Below, in pieces: positions 17,050 to 25,934 of a stretch of DNA of 64,000 bases. The notes under the pieces are model-generated. The model was not told where the DNA came from, searched no databases, and saw only the letters and a program-made list of their open reading frames with translations. A program made the position numbers and the translations under genes. Location of the stretch: the NCBI GenBank assembly GCA_048268885.1, contig JBLWUP010000007.1, positions 106,128 through 170,127 on the forward strand. Direction: 5' to 3'. Position 1 is the first letter of the stretch. The number at the start of each line of letters is the position of its first letter. Origin of the DNA: Pelagibius sp048268885. GTDB lineage: Bacteria; Pseudomonadota; Alphaproteobacteria; Kiloniellales; Kiloniellaceae.

Positions 17050-17816
17050 CCGATTACCTGCGCCTCGGCGTCAATATCGATCACGTGGCGACCATCCGGA
17101 ACGCCCGTGGCGGTGTTCATCCGGACCCGGTCCGCGCGGCGCGTATGGCGGCCTCGGCCGGGGCCGACGGCATCACCGCGCATCTGCGCGAAGACCGCCG
17201 CCATATTTCCGATGAGGACATTGCCAGGCTGACCGCGGAAATCGATCTGCCGCTCAACCTGGAGATGGCGGCGACCGAGGAAATGCTGGAGATCGCTCTG
17301 CGCCATCGTCCGCATGCCGCCTGTATCGTGCCGGAGCGCCGCGAGGAGCGCACGACCGAGGGGGGGCTGGACGCCGCGGGGGCGCACAACCATCTGCAGC
17401 CTTTCGTCAACAGCCTCAAAGAGGCGGGGTCGCGGGTTTCGCTGTTTATTGAGCCGACCCCGGTTCAGCTGGAGGCGGCCGTCAAGCTGGGAGCGCCCGT
17501 CGTCGAGCTGCATACCGGCGCCTATTGCGACGCTTATCTGGAGGATCCGGAGGGCGAGCGGACACAGGAGCACCTCGAGCGGATCCGCAAGGCGGCCGCC
17601 CTTGCGGCGGAACTGGGTCTGGAATGCCACGCGGGCCACGGGCTGACCTTCGACACCGTCGGGTCGGTGGCGGTCATTCCGAGCATCGCGGAGCTGAATA
17701 TTGGCCATTTCCTCGTGGGTGAGGCGATCTTCAGCGGTCTCGACAGCGCCATCCGGCGGATGCGGGCCTTGATGAACAAGGCGCGTGCCGAAGCCGGCGG
17801 TGTCCGCAGCGCGTAG
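17046..17816 (+). CDS. pdxJ: Pyridoxine 5'-phosphate synthase
   Basis: A 256-residue TIM-barrel enzyme condensing 1-deoxyxylulose-5-phosphate with 3-amino-2-oxopropyl phosphate to make pyridoxine phosphate. Seen: LGVNIDHVATIRNAR at the N-terminus, AHLREDRRHI, the LNLEMAAT strand, LHTGAY, and HAGHGL and LNIGHFLVGEAIF at the end. It starts at the ATGA overlap with the DUF2062 gene and precedes acpS, the common alphaproteobacterial order pdxJ-acpS-lepB. Confidence 0.97.
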   Translation: MTDYLRLGVNIDHVATIRNARGGVHPDPVRAARMAASAGADGITAHLREDRRHISDEDIARLTAEIDLPLNLEMAATEEMLEIALRHRPHAACIVPERREERTTEGGLDAAGAHNHLQPFVNSLKEAGSRVSLFIEPTPVQLEAAVKLGAPVVELHTGAYCDAYLEDPEGERTQEHLERIRKAAALAAELGLECHAGHGLTFDTVGSVAVIPSIAELNIGHFLVGEAIFSGLDSAIRRMRALMNKARAEAGGVRSA

Positions 17817-17845
17817 CTTTTTAAACCCTTTTCGGAGCCACGCCG

Positions 17846-18253
17846 GTGATTCTAGGGCTGGGTAGCGATCTCGTCGATATAAGGCGCATCGAGAAGACCT
17901 TGGAGCGCTTCGGCGACCGGTTCACCGAGCGGGTGTTCACCGAGACTGAGCGCGGGAAATCCGACCGGCGCGCCCAGCGGGCGGCGAGCTACGCCAAGCG
18001 TTTCGCGGCCAAGGAGGCCTGTGCCAAGGCGCTGGGAACCGGCGTCCCGAGGCGTGGTGTGCATTGGCGGGACCTCGGTGTGGTCAACCTGCCGAGCGGC
18101 CAGCCGACCATGGCGTTGACCCGAGGGGCTGCGAAGCGCTTGGCGGAGATGACCCCAGCGGGTATGAAGGCCCAGATTGACGTTACAATCACAGACGACT
18201 ATCCCCTGGCGCAGGTTATCGTCATCATCTCGGCTCTTCCGGAAGAGGGCTAG
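17846..18253 (+). CDS. acpS: Holo-[acyl-carrier-protein] synthase
   Basis: A 135-residue 4'-phosphopantetheinyl transferase activating acyl carrier protein. Metal-binding Asp in GLGSDLVDI and Glu in RFAAKEACAKALGTG are present. The start is a GTG at 17846 with GGAG about nine bases upstream. It follows pdxJ by 29 bases and is followed by a stable hairpin that overlaps the lepB ribosome-binding region. Confidence 0.95.
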   Translation: MILGLGSDLVDIRRIEKTLERFGDRFTERVFTETERGKSDRRAQRAASYAKRFAAKEACAKALGTGVPRRGVHWRDLGVVNLPSGQPTMALTRGAAKRLAEMTPAGMKAQIDVTITDDYPLAQVIVIISALPEEG

Positions 18254-18281
18254 AGGCCAGCGCTATCCCGCGGGGTGGCTG

Positions 18282-18302
18282 CCCCGGCGACACAAGCCGG
18301 GG
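18282..18302 (+). promoter_or_regulatory. Hairpin overlapping the lepB Shine-Dalgarno sequence
   Basis: CCCCGGC (18282-18288), a 7-base loop, then GCCGGGG (18296-18302) form a 7-bp GC stem. Its 3' arm supplies the GGGG of the GGGGAAG that precedes the lepB ATG at 18307. It may damp translation from that start, or act as an intercistronic stabilising hairpin if the true start is the ATG at 18325. Confidence 0.5.
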
Positions 18303-18306
18303 AAGA

Positions 18307-19122
18307 ATGAAATTGGAAAACTCGATGCTTGATGAAGGGCCGGGCGTGGATCCGAAAGACAAGGCAAGCCAAGACAGGACGAAAGAGAGCGAGCAATCAG
18401 GCGGTGCCTGGCTGGAAACGCTGAGGACGGTCGTTATCGCCGTTCTGATAGCGGTCGGCGTTCGGACCTTCGCCTACGAGCCATTCAACATCCCGTCGGG
18501 CTCCATGGAGCCGACGCTGCTTGTCGGCGACTATCTCTTCGTATCCAAGCTCTCTTATGGCTATAGCCGTCATTCCCTGCCTTTTAGCCTGCCTCTCTTC
18601 AAGGGCAGGATATTCGCCTCCGAACCCGAGGTCGGCGATGTCGCGGTCTTTGCCTTTCCGCGCGATGAATCGACCGACTACATCAAGCGGATCGTCGGCT
18701 TGCCGGGGGACAAGATCGAAGTGCGCGAAGGCATCCTCTATCTCAACGATGTCGCCGCGAAGCGTGAAATGCTCTCTGCTTCCGAGATCGCGGATCTGCG
18801 CTACTACGACCCGCAGGGCCGCCTCTACTACGAAACCATGCCGAATGGGCGCCGCCACCTGATCCAGGAGTACGGCGACCAGCTTCCGCTCGACAACTTT
18901 GGTCCTGAAGTGGTGAAGGAAGGGCATTTCTTCGCCATGGGAGACAACCGGGACAACAGCCAGGACAGCCGTGTCTCTAACGTGGGGCAGGTACCTTTTG
19001 TGAACCTGGTTGGCCGCGCGGACATCCTGTTCTTCTCCCATGACGGTTCAAGTCCCTGGTGGAAGTTCTGGACCTGGCCCAGCACCATCCGCTTCGGCCG
19101 GATCGGCGATGGCATCGTCTAG
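18307..19122 (+). CDS. lepB: Signal peptidase I
   Basis: A 271-residue membrane serine protease cleaving Sec and Tat signal peptides. One membrane segment (about 37-56), catalytic Ser66 in PSGSMEPT, general base Lys127 in DYIKRIVGLPGD, and the conserved MGDNRDNSQDSR box. The first ATG (18307) has its Shine-Dalgarno sequence partly in a hairpin; an alternative ATG at 18325 gives a protein six residues shorter, with GGAAAA upstream. The 3' end overlaps rnc by 14 bases, so lepB-rnc-era form a coupled operon. Confidence 0.96.
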   Translation: MKLENSMLDEGPGVDPKDKASQDRTKESEQSGGAWLETLRTVVIAVLIAVGVRTFAYEPFNIPSGSMEPTLLVGDYLFVSKLSYGYSRHSLPFSLPLFKGRIFASEPEVGDVAVFAFPRDESTDYIKRIVGLPGDKIEVREGILYLNDVAAKREMLSASEIADLRYYDPQGRLYYETMPNGRRHLIQEYGDQLPLDNFGPEVVKEGHFFAMGDNRDNSQDSRVSNVGQVPFVNLVGRADILFFSHDGSSPWWKFWTWPSTIRFGRIGDGIV

Positions 19123-19846
19123 ACAGAAAACGAAGCCCCGGGCGAAGGCCAGCGGGGAACGTGCGCTGTCGCAGCTGCAGGAAAACCTCGGCCACCGCTT
19201 CGCCAAGCCCGCCTTGCTGGAACGGGCCCTAACGCATCCTTCCGTCTCCGCGGATCCCAGTCATCAAGGGGGCGACTACGAGCGTCTCGAATTCCTGGGT
19301 GACCGGGTCCTTGGCCTGGTCGTCGCCGAGATGCTGTTCGCGAGGTTTCCGGAGGAAGCGGAAGGTCTGCTCGCCCGGCGGCTGGCGAAGCTCGTCGGCA
19401 AGGAGACCCTCGCCGCCGTCGCCGAAGACCTGGGGCTTGGCAATGTCATGCGCTTCGCGATGGGGGAGGATGAAAAACAGGGGCGCAGCAATCCCGGACT
19501 CCTCTCCGATGCCTGCGAGGCGGTGATCGCCGCCCTTTACCTGGATGGGGGCCTGGCCGTCGCACAGAAGTTCATCGTCGGCGCCTGGCAGAAGCGGATC
19601 GAAGAAGACCGTGACCCGCCGTCGGATGCCAAGACAGAGTTGCAGGAGTGGGCCCAGGGCCGTGGCCTGCCGCTGCCGAGTTATACGGAGATCAGCCGCG
19701 AAGGGCCGCCCCACGACCCGCTCTTTACCATCGGTGTGGAAGTCGCCGGGCAGCCGCCGCAGTCCGGCAGCGGCCGTTCAAAGCGGATGGCCGAACAGGA
19801 TGCAGCGACCCAATTGTTGGCGCTGGTGAAGGGGAAGCCGCGATGA
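19109..19846 (+). CDS. rnc: Ribonuclease III
   Basis: A 245-residue double-strand-specific RNase processing rRNA precursors and structured mRNAs. The RNase III signature ERLEFLGDRVLGL and the second acidic site (DACEAVIAALYLDGG) are intact, followed by a C-terminal dsRNA-binding domain (about 170-240). The start is placed at 19109 (inside the lepB end); the upstream part of the open frame lies wholly within lepB. The stop overlaps the era start (ATGA). Confidence 0.97.
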   Translation: MASSRQKTKPRAKASGERALSQLQENLGHRFAKPALLERALTHPSVSADPSHQGGDYERLEFLGDRVLGLVVAEMLFARFPEEAEGLLARRLAKLVGKETLAAVAEDLGLGNVMRFAMGEDEKQGRSNPGLLSDACEAVIAALYLDGGLAVAQKFIVGAWQKRIEEDRDPPSDAKTELQEWAQGRGLPLPSYTEISREGPPHDPLFTIGVEVAGQPPQSGSGRSKRMAEQDAATQLLALVKGKPR

Positions 19847-20754
19847 GCACGCCTGAAGGGTCTCAGCGTTGCGGCTTTGTCGCTGTCATAGGTCCGCCGA
19901 ATGCCGGGAAGTCGACGCTGGTGAACCAGCTTGTCGGTGCCAAAGTCTCCATTGTGACCCACAAGGTGCAGACCACCAGGACACGGGTGCGCGGGATCGC
20001 GATTCACGGCGACAGCCAGATCGTCTTCATCGATACACCGGGCATCTTCACGGCCAAGCGCCGGCTCGAGCGCGCAATGGTTCAAGCGGCCTGGGCCGGG
20101 GTGGAGGACGCGGACGTCGTTCTGGTGATTCATGATGCCGGCCGCAAGAACATCTCGGACGACACGCGGCGCGTGATCGAAGGGCTCGCCAACGCCCGCT
20201 GCGAGCTCGTCCTGGTGTTGAACAAGGTCGACCTGGTCAAACGGGAAAAGCTGCTGGCGCTGGCCGCGGAGCTTTCGGCCATGGCGGAGTTCTCGAAGGT
20301 CTTCATGATCTCGGCGTTGACCGGCGACGGCTTGAAAGACCTGATGGACTACCTGGCCGCCCGAATGCCGGAGGGACCGTGGCATTTTCCGGAGGATCAA
20401 CTCTCGGACACCTCACTGCGGTTGCTCGCCGCCGAGATCACGCGGGAAAAGCTGTTCTTGAACCTGCACCAGGAACTGCCCTACGCCTTGACCGTCGAGA
20501 CCGAGAGTTGGGAAGAATTCAAGGACGGTTCGGCGCGGGTCGAACAGACCATCTATGTCGGCCGGGAACAGCACAAGGCCATGTGCCTCGGCAAGGGCGG
20601 CAAGACGATCCGCATGGTGCGGGAGTCCGCGCAGAAGGAAATGGAGGAGGCTTTTGGACAGCCGGTTCACCTTTTCCTCTTCGTGAAGGTGCGCGAGAAC
20701 TGGATCAATGATCCGGAGCGCTATCGGAACCTTGGCCTGGAATTCGATGCCTAG
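19843..20754 (+). CDS. era: GTPase Era
   Basis: A 303-residue GTPase needed for maturation of the 30S subunit, binding the 3' end of 16S rRNA. G1 GPPNAGKST, G2 around TTRTRVRG, G3 DTPGI and G4 NKVD are visible, followed by a C-terminal KH domain with GKGGKTIRMVRESAQKEM. The start is at the ATGA overlap with rnc; the longer open frame upstream is the rnc region read in another frame. Confidence 0.97.
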   Translation: MSTPEGSQRCGFVAVIGPPNAGKSTLVNQLVGAKVSIVTHKVQTTRTRVRGIAIHGDSQIVFIDTPGIFTAKRRLERAMVQAAWAGVEDADVVLVIHDAGRKNISDDTRRVIEGLANARCELVLVLNKVDLVKREKLLALAAELSAMAEFSKVFMISALTGDGLKDLMDYLAARMPEGPWHFPEDQLSDTSLRLLAAEITREKLFLNLHQELPYALTVETESWEEFKDGSARVEQTIYVGREQHKAMCLGKGGKTIRMVRESAQKEMEEAFGQPVHLFLFVKVRENWINDPERYRNLGLEFDA

Positions 20755-20781
20755 GGTCTGCGGCCCGCAGGTGCAGCTGAG

Positions 20782-21525
20782 ATGAAATGGGAAGACGAAG
20801 CCATCGTGCTTGCCGCGCGCCCACACGGGGAGAGCGCGGCGGTGGTGCAGCTGCTCACCCGCGCGCATGGCCGGCATGCCGGCCTTGTCCGGGGCGGGCA
20901 GGGCGCCCGCCTGCGCGGCATCTATCAGTCCGGAAACCGTGTCACGGCGACCTGGAGCGGACGTCTGCCGGAACACCTGGGCAGCCTCGAATGCGAGCTG
21001 GACTGCTCCTACATGGCGCGGGTCCTGGACGACTCCGACCGTCTGGCCGCCCTCAGCGCCGCGACGTCCGTTTGCGAGGGGGCCATGCCCGAGCGGGAGC
21101 CTCACCCCGCCTGCTTCGAGGGACTGCTGGCTCTGCTGGAAGCCTTGGAAGGCGACCACTGGGCAGAGGTGTATGTCCGCTGGGAACTCGCGTTTCTGGC
21201 GGAGCTGGGGTTCGGCCTCGATTTGACGCGCTGCGCGGCGGGTGTTGAGAACGACCAGCTGGCCTACGTCAGTCCGCGCTCGGGCCGTGCCGTTTCCCTC
21301 TCAGGCGGTGAACCCTACCGCGAAAAGCTGCTGTCGTTGCCCGGCTTTCTGGTCGGCCAGGGAGAGGGCGGCCCGGTGGAGGTGGCCCAAGGCCTGGCCC
21401 TGACCGGCTTTTTCCTTGAGCGGCATCTGTTCCATCCTCATGATAAGCCGCTGCCGGCGGCCCGCCAGCGTTTCGAGCAGCGTTTCCCTGGCTCGAAGGG
21501 GCCGTCCCCGGCAGCTCCCCGCTAG
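20782..21525 (+). CDS. recO: DNA repair protein RecO
   Basis: A 247-residue RecO that helps RecR load RecA onto SSB-coated single-stranded DNA. The N-terminal OB fold begins with the typical WEDEAIVLAARPHGESAAVV, followed by a helical region (ELAFLAELGFGLDLTRCA). It comes 27 bases after era, completing the lepB-rnc-era-recO set of alphaproteobacteria. Confidence 0.94.
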   Translation: MKWEDEAIVLAARPHGESAAVVQLLTRAHGRHAGLVRGGQGARLRGIYQSGNRVTATWSGRLPEHLGSLECELDCSYMARVLDDSDRLAALSAATSVCEGAMPEREPHPACFEGLLALLEALEGDHWAEVYVRWELAFLAELGFGLDLTRCAAGVENDQLAYVSPRSGRAVSLSGGEPYREKLLSLPGFLVGQGEGGPVEVAQGLALTGFFLERHLFHPHDKPLPAARQRFEQRFPGSKGPSPAAPR

Positions 21526-21566
21526 TCAGTTGCCTGCAACCGCTCATTTACGGCGCAGCTTTTTCC

Positions 21567-22817
21567 ATGGTTCCTGACGAAAAAAATCCGATCGTTGTGG
21601 TTGGCGCCGGCATCGTCGGCGTTTGCTGCGCGCTCTATCTGTTGCGCGATGGGCACCGAGTGGTCCTGCTGGACCGTGGCGCCCCCGGGGAAGGCACCTC
21701 CTTCGGCAATGGCTCGATCATCACCGAAGAGGCGGTGGTCCCCGTCCAGACACCCGGCGTGGCGCGCAAGGTGCCGGGGATGCTGGCGGATCCCTTGGGC
21801 CCCTTGGCGATCCGCTGGTCCTATCTGCCGAAAATCGCGCCCTGGCTCTTCCATTTCATCCGGGCCAGCAGCCCGGAACGGGTAGAGGCCGTCTCGATCG
21901 CGCTGGGTCAGTTGCTGGAAGGGTCCTTGAAGGCTTACGACCCGCTGGTCCAGGCCGCCGGTATTTCCGATATGATCCGGCGTTCGGGCTGGGTCTCGGT
22001 CTATGAAACCGAGGCCGGCTTCAAGAGTTACGAGCCGATGCTGGAGTTGCAGCGGCGCCGTGGCGTGAATTTCGAGATCCTGCCCGCCGAGGAGCTGCGG
22101 CAGCTGGAGCCGGGCTTGGCGCCGATCTTCTGCCGCGGTGTTTTCTACCCGGACGTGGCGCATACGGTGAACAACTTCCGCTTCGTCCAGGAACTGGCGG
22201 CGGCTTTCGAGCGCCTTGGCGGTGAGATCCGGCGCCAGAACGTTGTGGGTTTTGAAGAGGGCGAGGGCGGCGTGCGCGGGGTGGTGACCGAAGCCGGCAC
22301 GGTTCCTTGCCAGGGGGTCGTCATCGCCGCCGGCGCCTGGTCGAAGACCCTGACGGCCATGCTGGGAAGCCGCCCGCCGCTGGATACGGAACGCGGCTAC
22401 CACCTGACCCTGCCGCACGCGGGCGGCAATCTTCGATTGCCGCTCTATTCGACGGAACGCGGCTTCGTCTGTACGCCTTTGGAGAACGGCCTGCGGATTG
22501 CCGGCACGGTTGAACTCGGCGGCTTGGAAGCCGCGCCGAACTGGCAGCGCGCCGAGGTGCTGTACCGGAATGCCAGCCGCTGGTTCCCGGGCCTGGACCG
22601 GCGCGATGAAAGCCGCTGGATGGGCTATCGGCCGTCCATGCCGGACTCACTCCCCGTCATCGGGCCGTCGCCCCGCCATCGCAATGCGATTTTCGCTTTC
22701 GGCCACGGCCATTGCGGGCTGAGCCTGGCGGCGCGGACCGGCGTGCTGGTCTCGGCCCTGATCGGCGGCCGCGATCCGGGAATCGACATGACCCCCTATC
22801 GGGCGGACCGCTTCTAA
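21567..22817 (+). CDS. FAD-dependent D-amino acid dehydrogenase-like oxidoreductase
   Basis: A 416-residue DAO-family flavoprotein. The N-terminal dinucleotide-binding motif (VVVGAGIVGVCCALYLLRDG), an acidic Asp ending strand 2 (LLDRG), SFGNGSI and a C-terminal GHGHCGLSLAARTG flavin-contact segment match DadA-type dehydrogenases of D-amino acids. Substrate is uncertain; sarcosine/glycine oxidase relatives share the fold. It lies 41 bases after recO and may be read through from it. No clear Shine-Dalgarno sequence is seen. Confidence 0.8.
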   Translation: MVPDEKNPIVVVGAGIVGVCCALYLLRDGHRVVLLDRGAPGEGTSFGNGSIITEEAVVPVQTPGVARKVPGMLADPLGPLAIRWSYLPKIAPWLFHFIRASSPERVEAVSIALGQLLEGSLKAYDPLVQAAGISDMIRRSGWVSVYETEAGFKSYEPMLELQRRRGVNFEILPAEELRQLEPGLAPIFCRGVFYPDVAHTVNNFRFVQELAAAFERLGGEIRRQNVVGFEEGEGGVRGVVTEAGTVPCQGVVIAAGAWSKTLTAMLGSRPPLDTERGYHLTLPHAGGNLRLPLYSTERGFVCTPLENGLRIAGTVELGGLEAAPNWQRAEVLYRNASRWFPGLDRRDESRWMGYRPSMPDSLPVIGPSPRHRNAIFAFGHGHCGLSLAARTGVLVSALIGGRDPGIDMTPYRADRF

Positions 22818-22895
22818 AAATCCGCAGTTTTCTTGGGCAATCTGTTGCTATCGCGGCTTTGATGGCTACTATATTTTGTAGTCTTTCCTGGAGTC

Positions 22896-25130
22896 GTGAA
22901 CGCGTCTATGGCCTCCTCGCCAGCTGGTGAAATTCGTGATGTGAAGCTCTCCGACGCCCTGTCGGAGCGCTACCTGTCCTATGCTCTTTCGACCATCATG
23001 GCACGCTCGTTGCCCGACGTGCGTGATGGCCTTAAGCCGGTCCACCGGCGCCTGCTGTTCGCCATGCGCCAGCTGCGCCTCGATCCCAACTCCGGCTTCA
23101 AGAAGTCCGCGCGCGTCGTCGGTGACGTCATCGGTAAATTCCACCCGCACGGCGACCAGTCGATCTACGACGCTTTGGTCCGGCTGGCCCAGGATTTCTC
23201 CCTGCGCTTTCCGCTGATCGACGGGCAGGGCAACTTCGGCAACATCGATGGCGATAACGCCGCGGCCATGCGCTATACCGAGGCCCGTCTGACCGAGGTG
23301 GCGGCGGCCCTGCTGGAGGGAATCGACGAGGATGCCGTCGATTTTCGGCCGACCTACGACGGCGAGGCGGAAGAGCCGGTGGTCCTGCCGGGTGGCTTTC
23401 CCAATCTGCTGGCCAATGGCGCCCAGGGCATTGCGGTGGGGATGGCGACCTCCATTCCGCCCCACAACGTCGGCGAAATCTGCGACGCCTTGCTGCATGT
23501 CATCAAGACTCCCAATGCGACGATCGACAAACTGGCCGACCTGATGCCCGGCCCCGATTTTCCGACCGGCGGCTTGCTGGTGGAAGCGCGGGAGAACATC
23601 GTCGAGGCCTACAAATCCGGCAGGGGCTCGTTCCGGTTGCGGGCGCGCTGGGAGGTCGAGAAAATCAAAGGCGGCGGCTACCAGGTCATCGTCACGGAGA
23701 TCCCATTCCAGGTGCAGAAGTCGCGCCTGATTGAAAAGATCGCCGAGCTGCTGATGGCCAAGAAGCTGGCCATGCTGGCCGATGTGCGCGACGAGTCGAC
23801 CGATGAAATCCGGCTGGTCCTGGTGCCCAAGAGCCGCAACGTCGATCCCGAGGTCCTGATGGAATCGCTGTTCCGGCAGACCGACCTCGAGAACCGGATC
23901 GGCCTCAACATGAACGTGCTGGACGCCGACAATACGCCGCGGGTGATGAACCTGCGCGAAGTCCTGCGCGCTTTCCTGGACCATCGCCACGAGGTTTTGA
24001 AGCGCCGCACCCAGCACCGCCTGGACAAGATCGCCCATCGCCTGGAAGTCCTGGACGGCTACCTCATCGCCTACCTGAACATCGATGAGGTGATCCGGAT
24101 CATCCGCGAGGAGGATGACCCCAAGGCGAAGATGATGAAGCGCTGGAAGCTCAGCGACGTTCAGGCCGAAGCCATCCTCAACATGCGCCTGCGGGCCCTG
24201 CGCAAGCTGGAGGAGATCACCATCCGCGAGGAGCATTCTGCCCTGTCGAAGGAGCAGAAGGAGCTCAAGCAGTTGATGAAGAACGAGAAGCTGCGCTGGA
24301 CCGCAATTGCCGATCAGGTGAAGGAGATCAAGGCGCAGTTCGGCCCGAAGACGCGGCTGGGTGAGCGCCGGACGGAGATCGGTGAGCCGCCGTCGGAAGT
24401 CATCATTCCCTTGGAGGCCGTGGTCGAGCGGGAGCCCGTCACCATCCTCTGCTCCGACAAGGGCTGGGTGCGGGCCATGAAGGGGCACGTGGAAGACGCC
24501 TCCGACGCCAAGTACAAGGAGGGCGACCGCGAACGTTTCGTGGTCCATGCCCAGACCACCGACAAGCTGCTGGTGTTCGCCACTAATGGACGGTTCTACA
24601 CGCTGGGGGTCGACAAGCTGCCTGGCGGCCGCGGCTTCGGCGAGCCCCTGCGCCTGATGATGGGGCTGCCCAACGACCAGGACATCGTGGCGCTGTTGGT
24701 TCACGCCCCCGGACGGAAGCTGCTCGTCGCCTCTTCCGACGGGCGGGGCTTCGTGGTCCCGGAGGACGAGGTCGTGGCCCAGACGAAGAACGGCAAGCAG
24801 GTCCTCAATCCCGCTCAAGGGGGAGAGGCGACCGTCTGCCGTCCGGTCGAGGGCGATCACGTCGCGGTCATCGGGGAAAACCGTAAGCTGCTGATTTTCC
24901 CCCTGGAAGAAGTGCCGGAGATGACCCGCGGCCGGGGCGTCATGCTGCAGAAATACAAGGACGGCGGGCTTTCGGACGCCAAGACCTTCGTCCTGTCCGA
25001 GGGATTGAGCTGGGCGGCCGGCGCGGGCCGGATGCGGACGGAGACGGACCTCCGGTCCTGGCTGGGCAAGCGTTCCCAGGCAGGCCGTTTGCCCCCGAAC
25101 GGCTTTGCCAGATCCAACAAATTTGGTTGA
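22896..25130 (+). CDS. parC: DNA topoisomerase IV subunit A
   Basis: A 744-residue type IIA topoisomerase breakage-reunion subunit that decatenates daughter chromosomes. Seen: LSYALSTIMARSLPDVRDG, the quinolone-determining region with HPHGDQSIYDALVRLAQ, the active-site Tyr in AAMRYTEARLT, and a C-terminal beta-pinwheel with partial repeats. It is too short and lacks the GyrA box, so ParC rather than GyrA. The start is uncertain: GTG at 22896 or ATG at 22908; GGAG at 22890-22893 is poorly spaced for either. No parE in the window. Confidence 0.93.
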   Translation: MNASMASSPAGEIRDVKLSDALSERYLSYALSTIMARSLPDVRDGLKPVHRRLLFAMRQLRLDPNSGFKKSARVVGDVIGKFHPHGDQSIYDALVRLAQDFSLRFPLIDGQGNFGNIDGDNAAAMRYTEARLTEVAAALLEGIDEDAVDFRPTYDGEAEEPVVLPGGFPNLLANGAQGIAVGMATSIPPHNVGEICDALLHVIKTPNATIDKLADLMPGPDFPTGGLLVEARENIVEAYKSGRGSFRLRARWEVEKIKGGGYQVIVTEIPFQVQKSRLIEKIAELLMAKKLAMLADVRDESTDEIRLVLVPKSRNVDPEVLMESLFRQTDLENRIGLNMNVLDADNTPRVMNLREVLRAFLDHRHEVLKRRTQHRLDKIAHRLEVLDGYLIAYLNIDEVIRIIREEDDPKAKMMKRWKLSDVQAEAILNMRLRALRKLEEITIREEHSALSKEQKELKQLMKNEKLRWTAIADQVKEIKAQFGPKTRLGERRTEIGEPPSEVIIPLEAVVEREPVTILCSDKGWVRAMKGHVEDASDAKYKEGDRERFVVHAQTTDKLLVFATNGRFYTLGVDKLPGGRGFGEPLRLMMGLPNDQDIVALLVHAPGRKLLVASSDGRGFVVPEDEVVAQTKNGKQVLNPAQGGEATVCRPVEGDHVAVIGENRKLLIFPLEEVPEMTRGRGVMLQKYKDGGLSDAKTFVLSEGLSWAAGAGRMRTETDLRSWLGKRSQAGRLPPNGFARSNKFG

Positions 25131-25385
25131 TTCCCGGCAATTCTTGATTGTCGTTGAGGCCGCTGCAGCCTATAAGCGCGGACAACAAATAGAACCAATA
25201 AGCTTCGAACAGGATGGATAGAGGCCGGCAGGGGGCCGGGATAATCCAGAGGCAGGTAGGGCAAATCAAGGCGTCCACGGGCTTATTCCAGCTTGCACCC
25301 GCCTCCCGGGAGGTGGGACTAGGCCGGCGGAAAGACCGGGGTTGCTTGGTTCGATGGATCTCCAATTGGGGGCTTTGACGGCAAC

Positions 25386-25931
25386 GTGAGTGGGCTAGTC
25401 GCCTTCGTAAACACAGTTGATTGGCTGAACGAGCGGATCGGGCGCGGCGTCGCCTGGCTGACTCTGCTGATGGTGATGATCACCTTCGTCGTGGTCATCC
25501 TGCGCTACGTCTATGCCGTCGGCTGGGTCTGGCTGCAGGAGTCCTACGTCTGGCTCCACGGCATCGTCTTCATGGTGGGGGCCGGCTACACTCTGCTGCA
25601 CAACGGCCACGTCCGGGTCGACATTTTCTACCGGCCGAACAGCGCGCGCTATAAGGCGATCATCGATCTCTTCGGGTCCTTGCTGCTGCTGTTGCCGCTG
25701 GTCGCTGTCGTCTTCTTTGTCAGCTACGACTATGTCTTCAAGTCCTGGGCTTCCCTGGAGGCTTCACGCGAAGCGGGTGGTCTGCCCGCCTTGTTCCTGC
25801 TGAAGTCGGTCATCCTGTTGTTCTGCACGCTGATCGGCCTGCAGGGGCTCTCGCTGGCGGCCAGAAGCTTCCTGGTCTTGATCGGGCATCCGGAGTTTCA
25901 GCCGGAAGAAGAAGAAACAGGGCCGATTTAA
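25386..25931 (+). CDS. TRAP transporter small permease (DctQ-type)
   Basis: A 181-residue membrane protein with four predicted membrane segments, the pattern of the small TRAP subunit. It contains WLQESYVWLHGIVFMVGAGYTLLHNGHVRVDIFY, whose Glu-Ser-x-x-Trp and Gly-His-Val-Arg-Val-Asp elements are typical of DctQ. GTG start at 25386. Only three bases separate it from the large permease. With it and the convergent binding protein it forms a sodium-driven, binding-protein-dependent uptake system for organic acids. Confidence 0.88.
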   Translation: MSGLVAFVNTVDWLNERIGRGVAWLTLLMVMITFVVVILRYVYAVGWVWLQESYVWLHGIVFMVGAGYTLLHNGHVRVDIFYRPNSARYKAIIDLFGSLLLLLPLVAVVFFVSYDYVFKSWASLEASREAGGLPALFLLKSVILLFCTLIGLQGLSLAARSFLVLIGHPEFQPEEEETGPI

Positions 25932-25934
25932 GCA

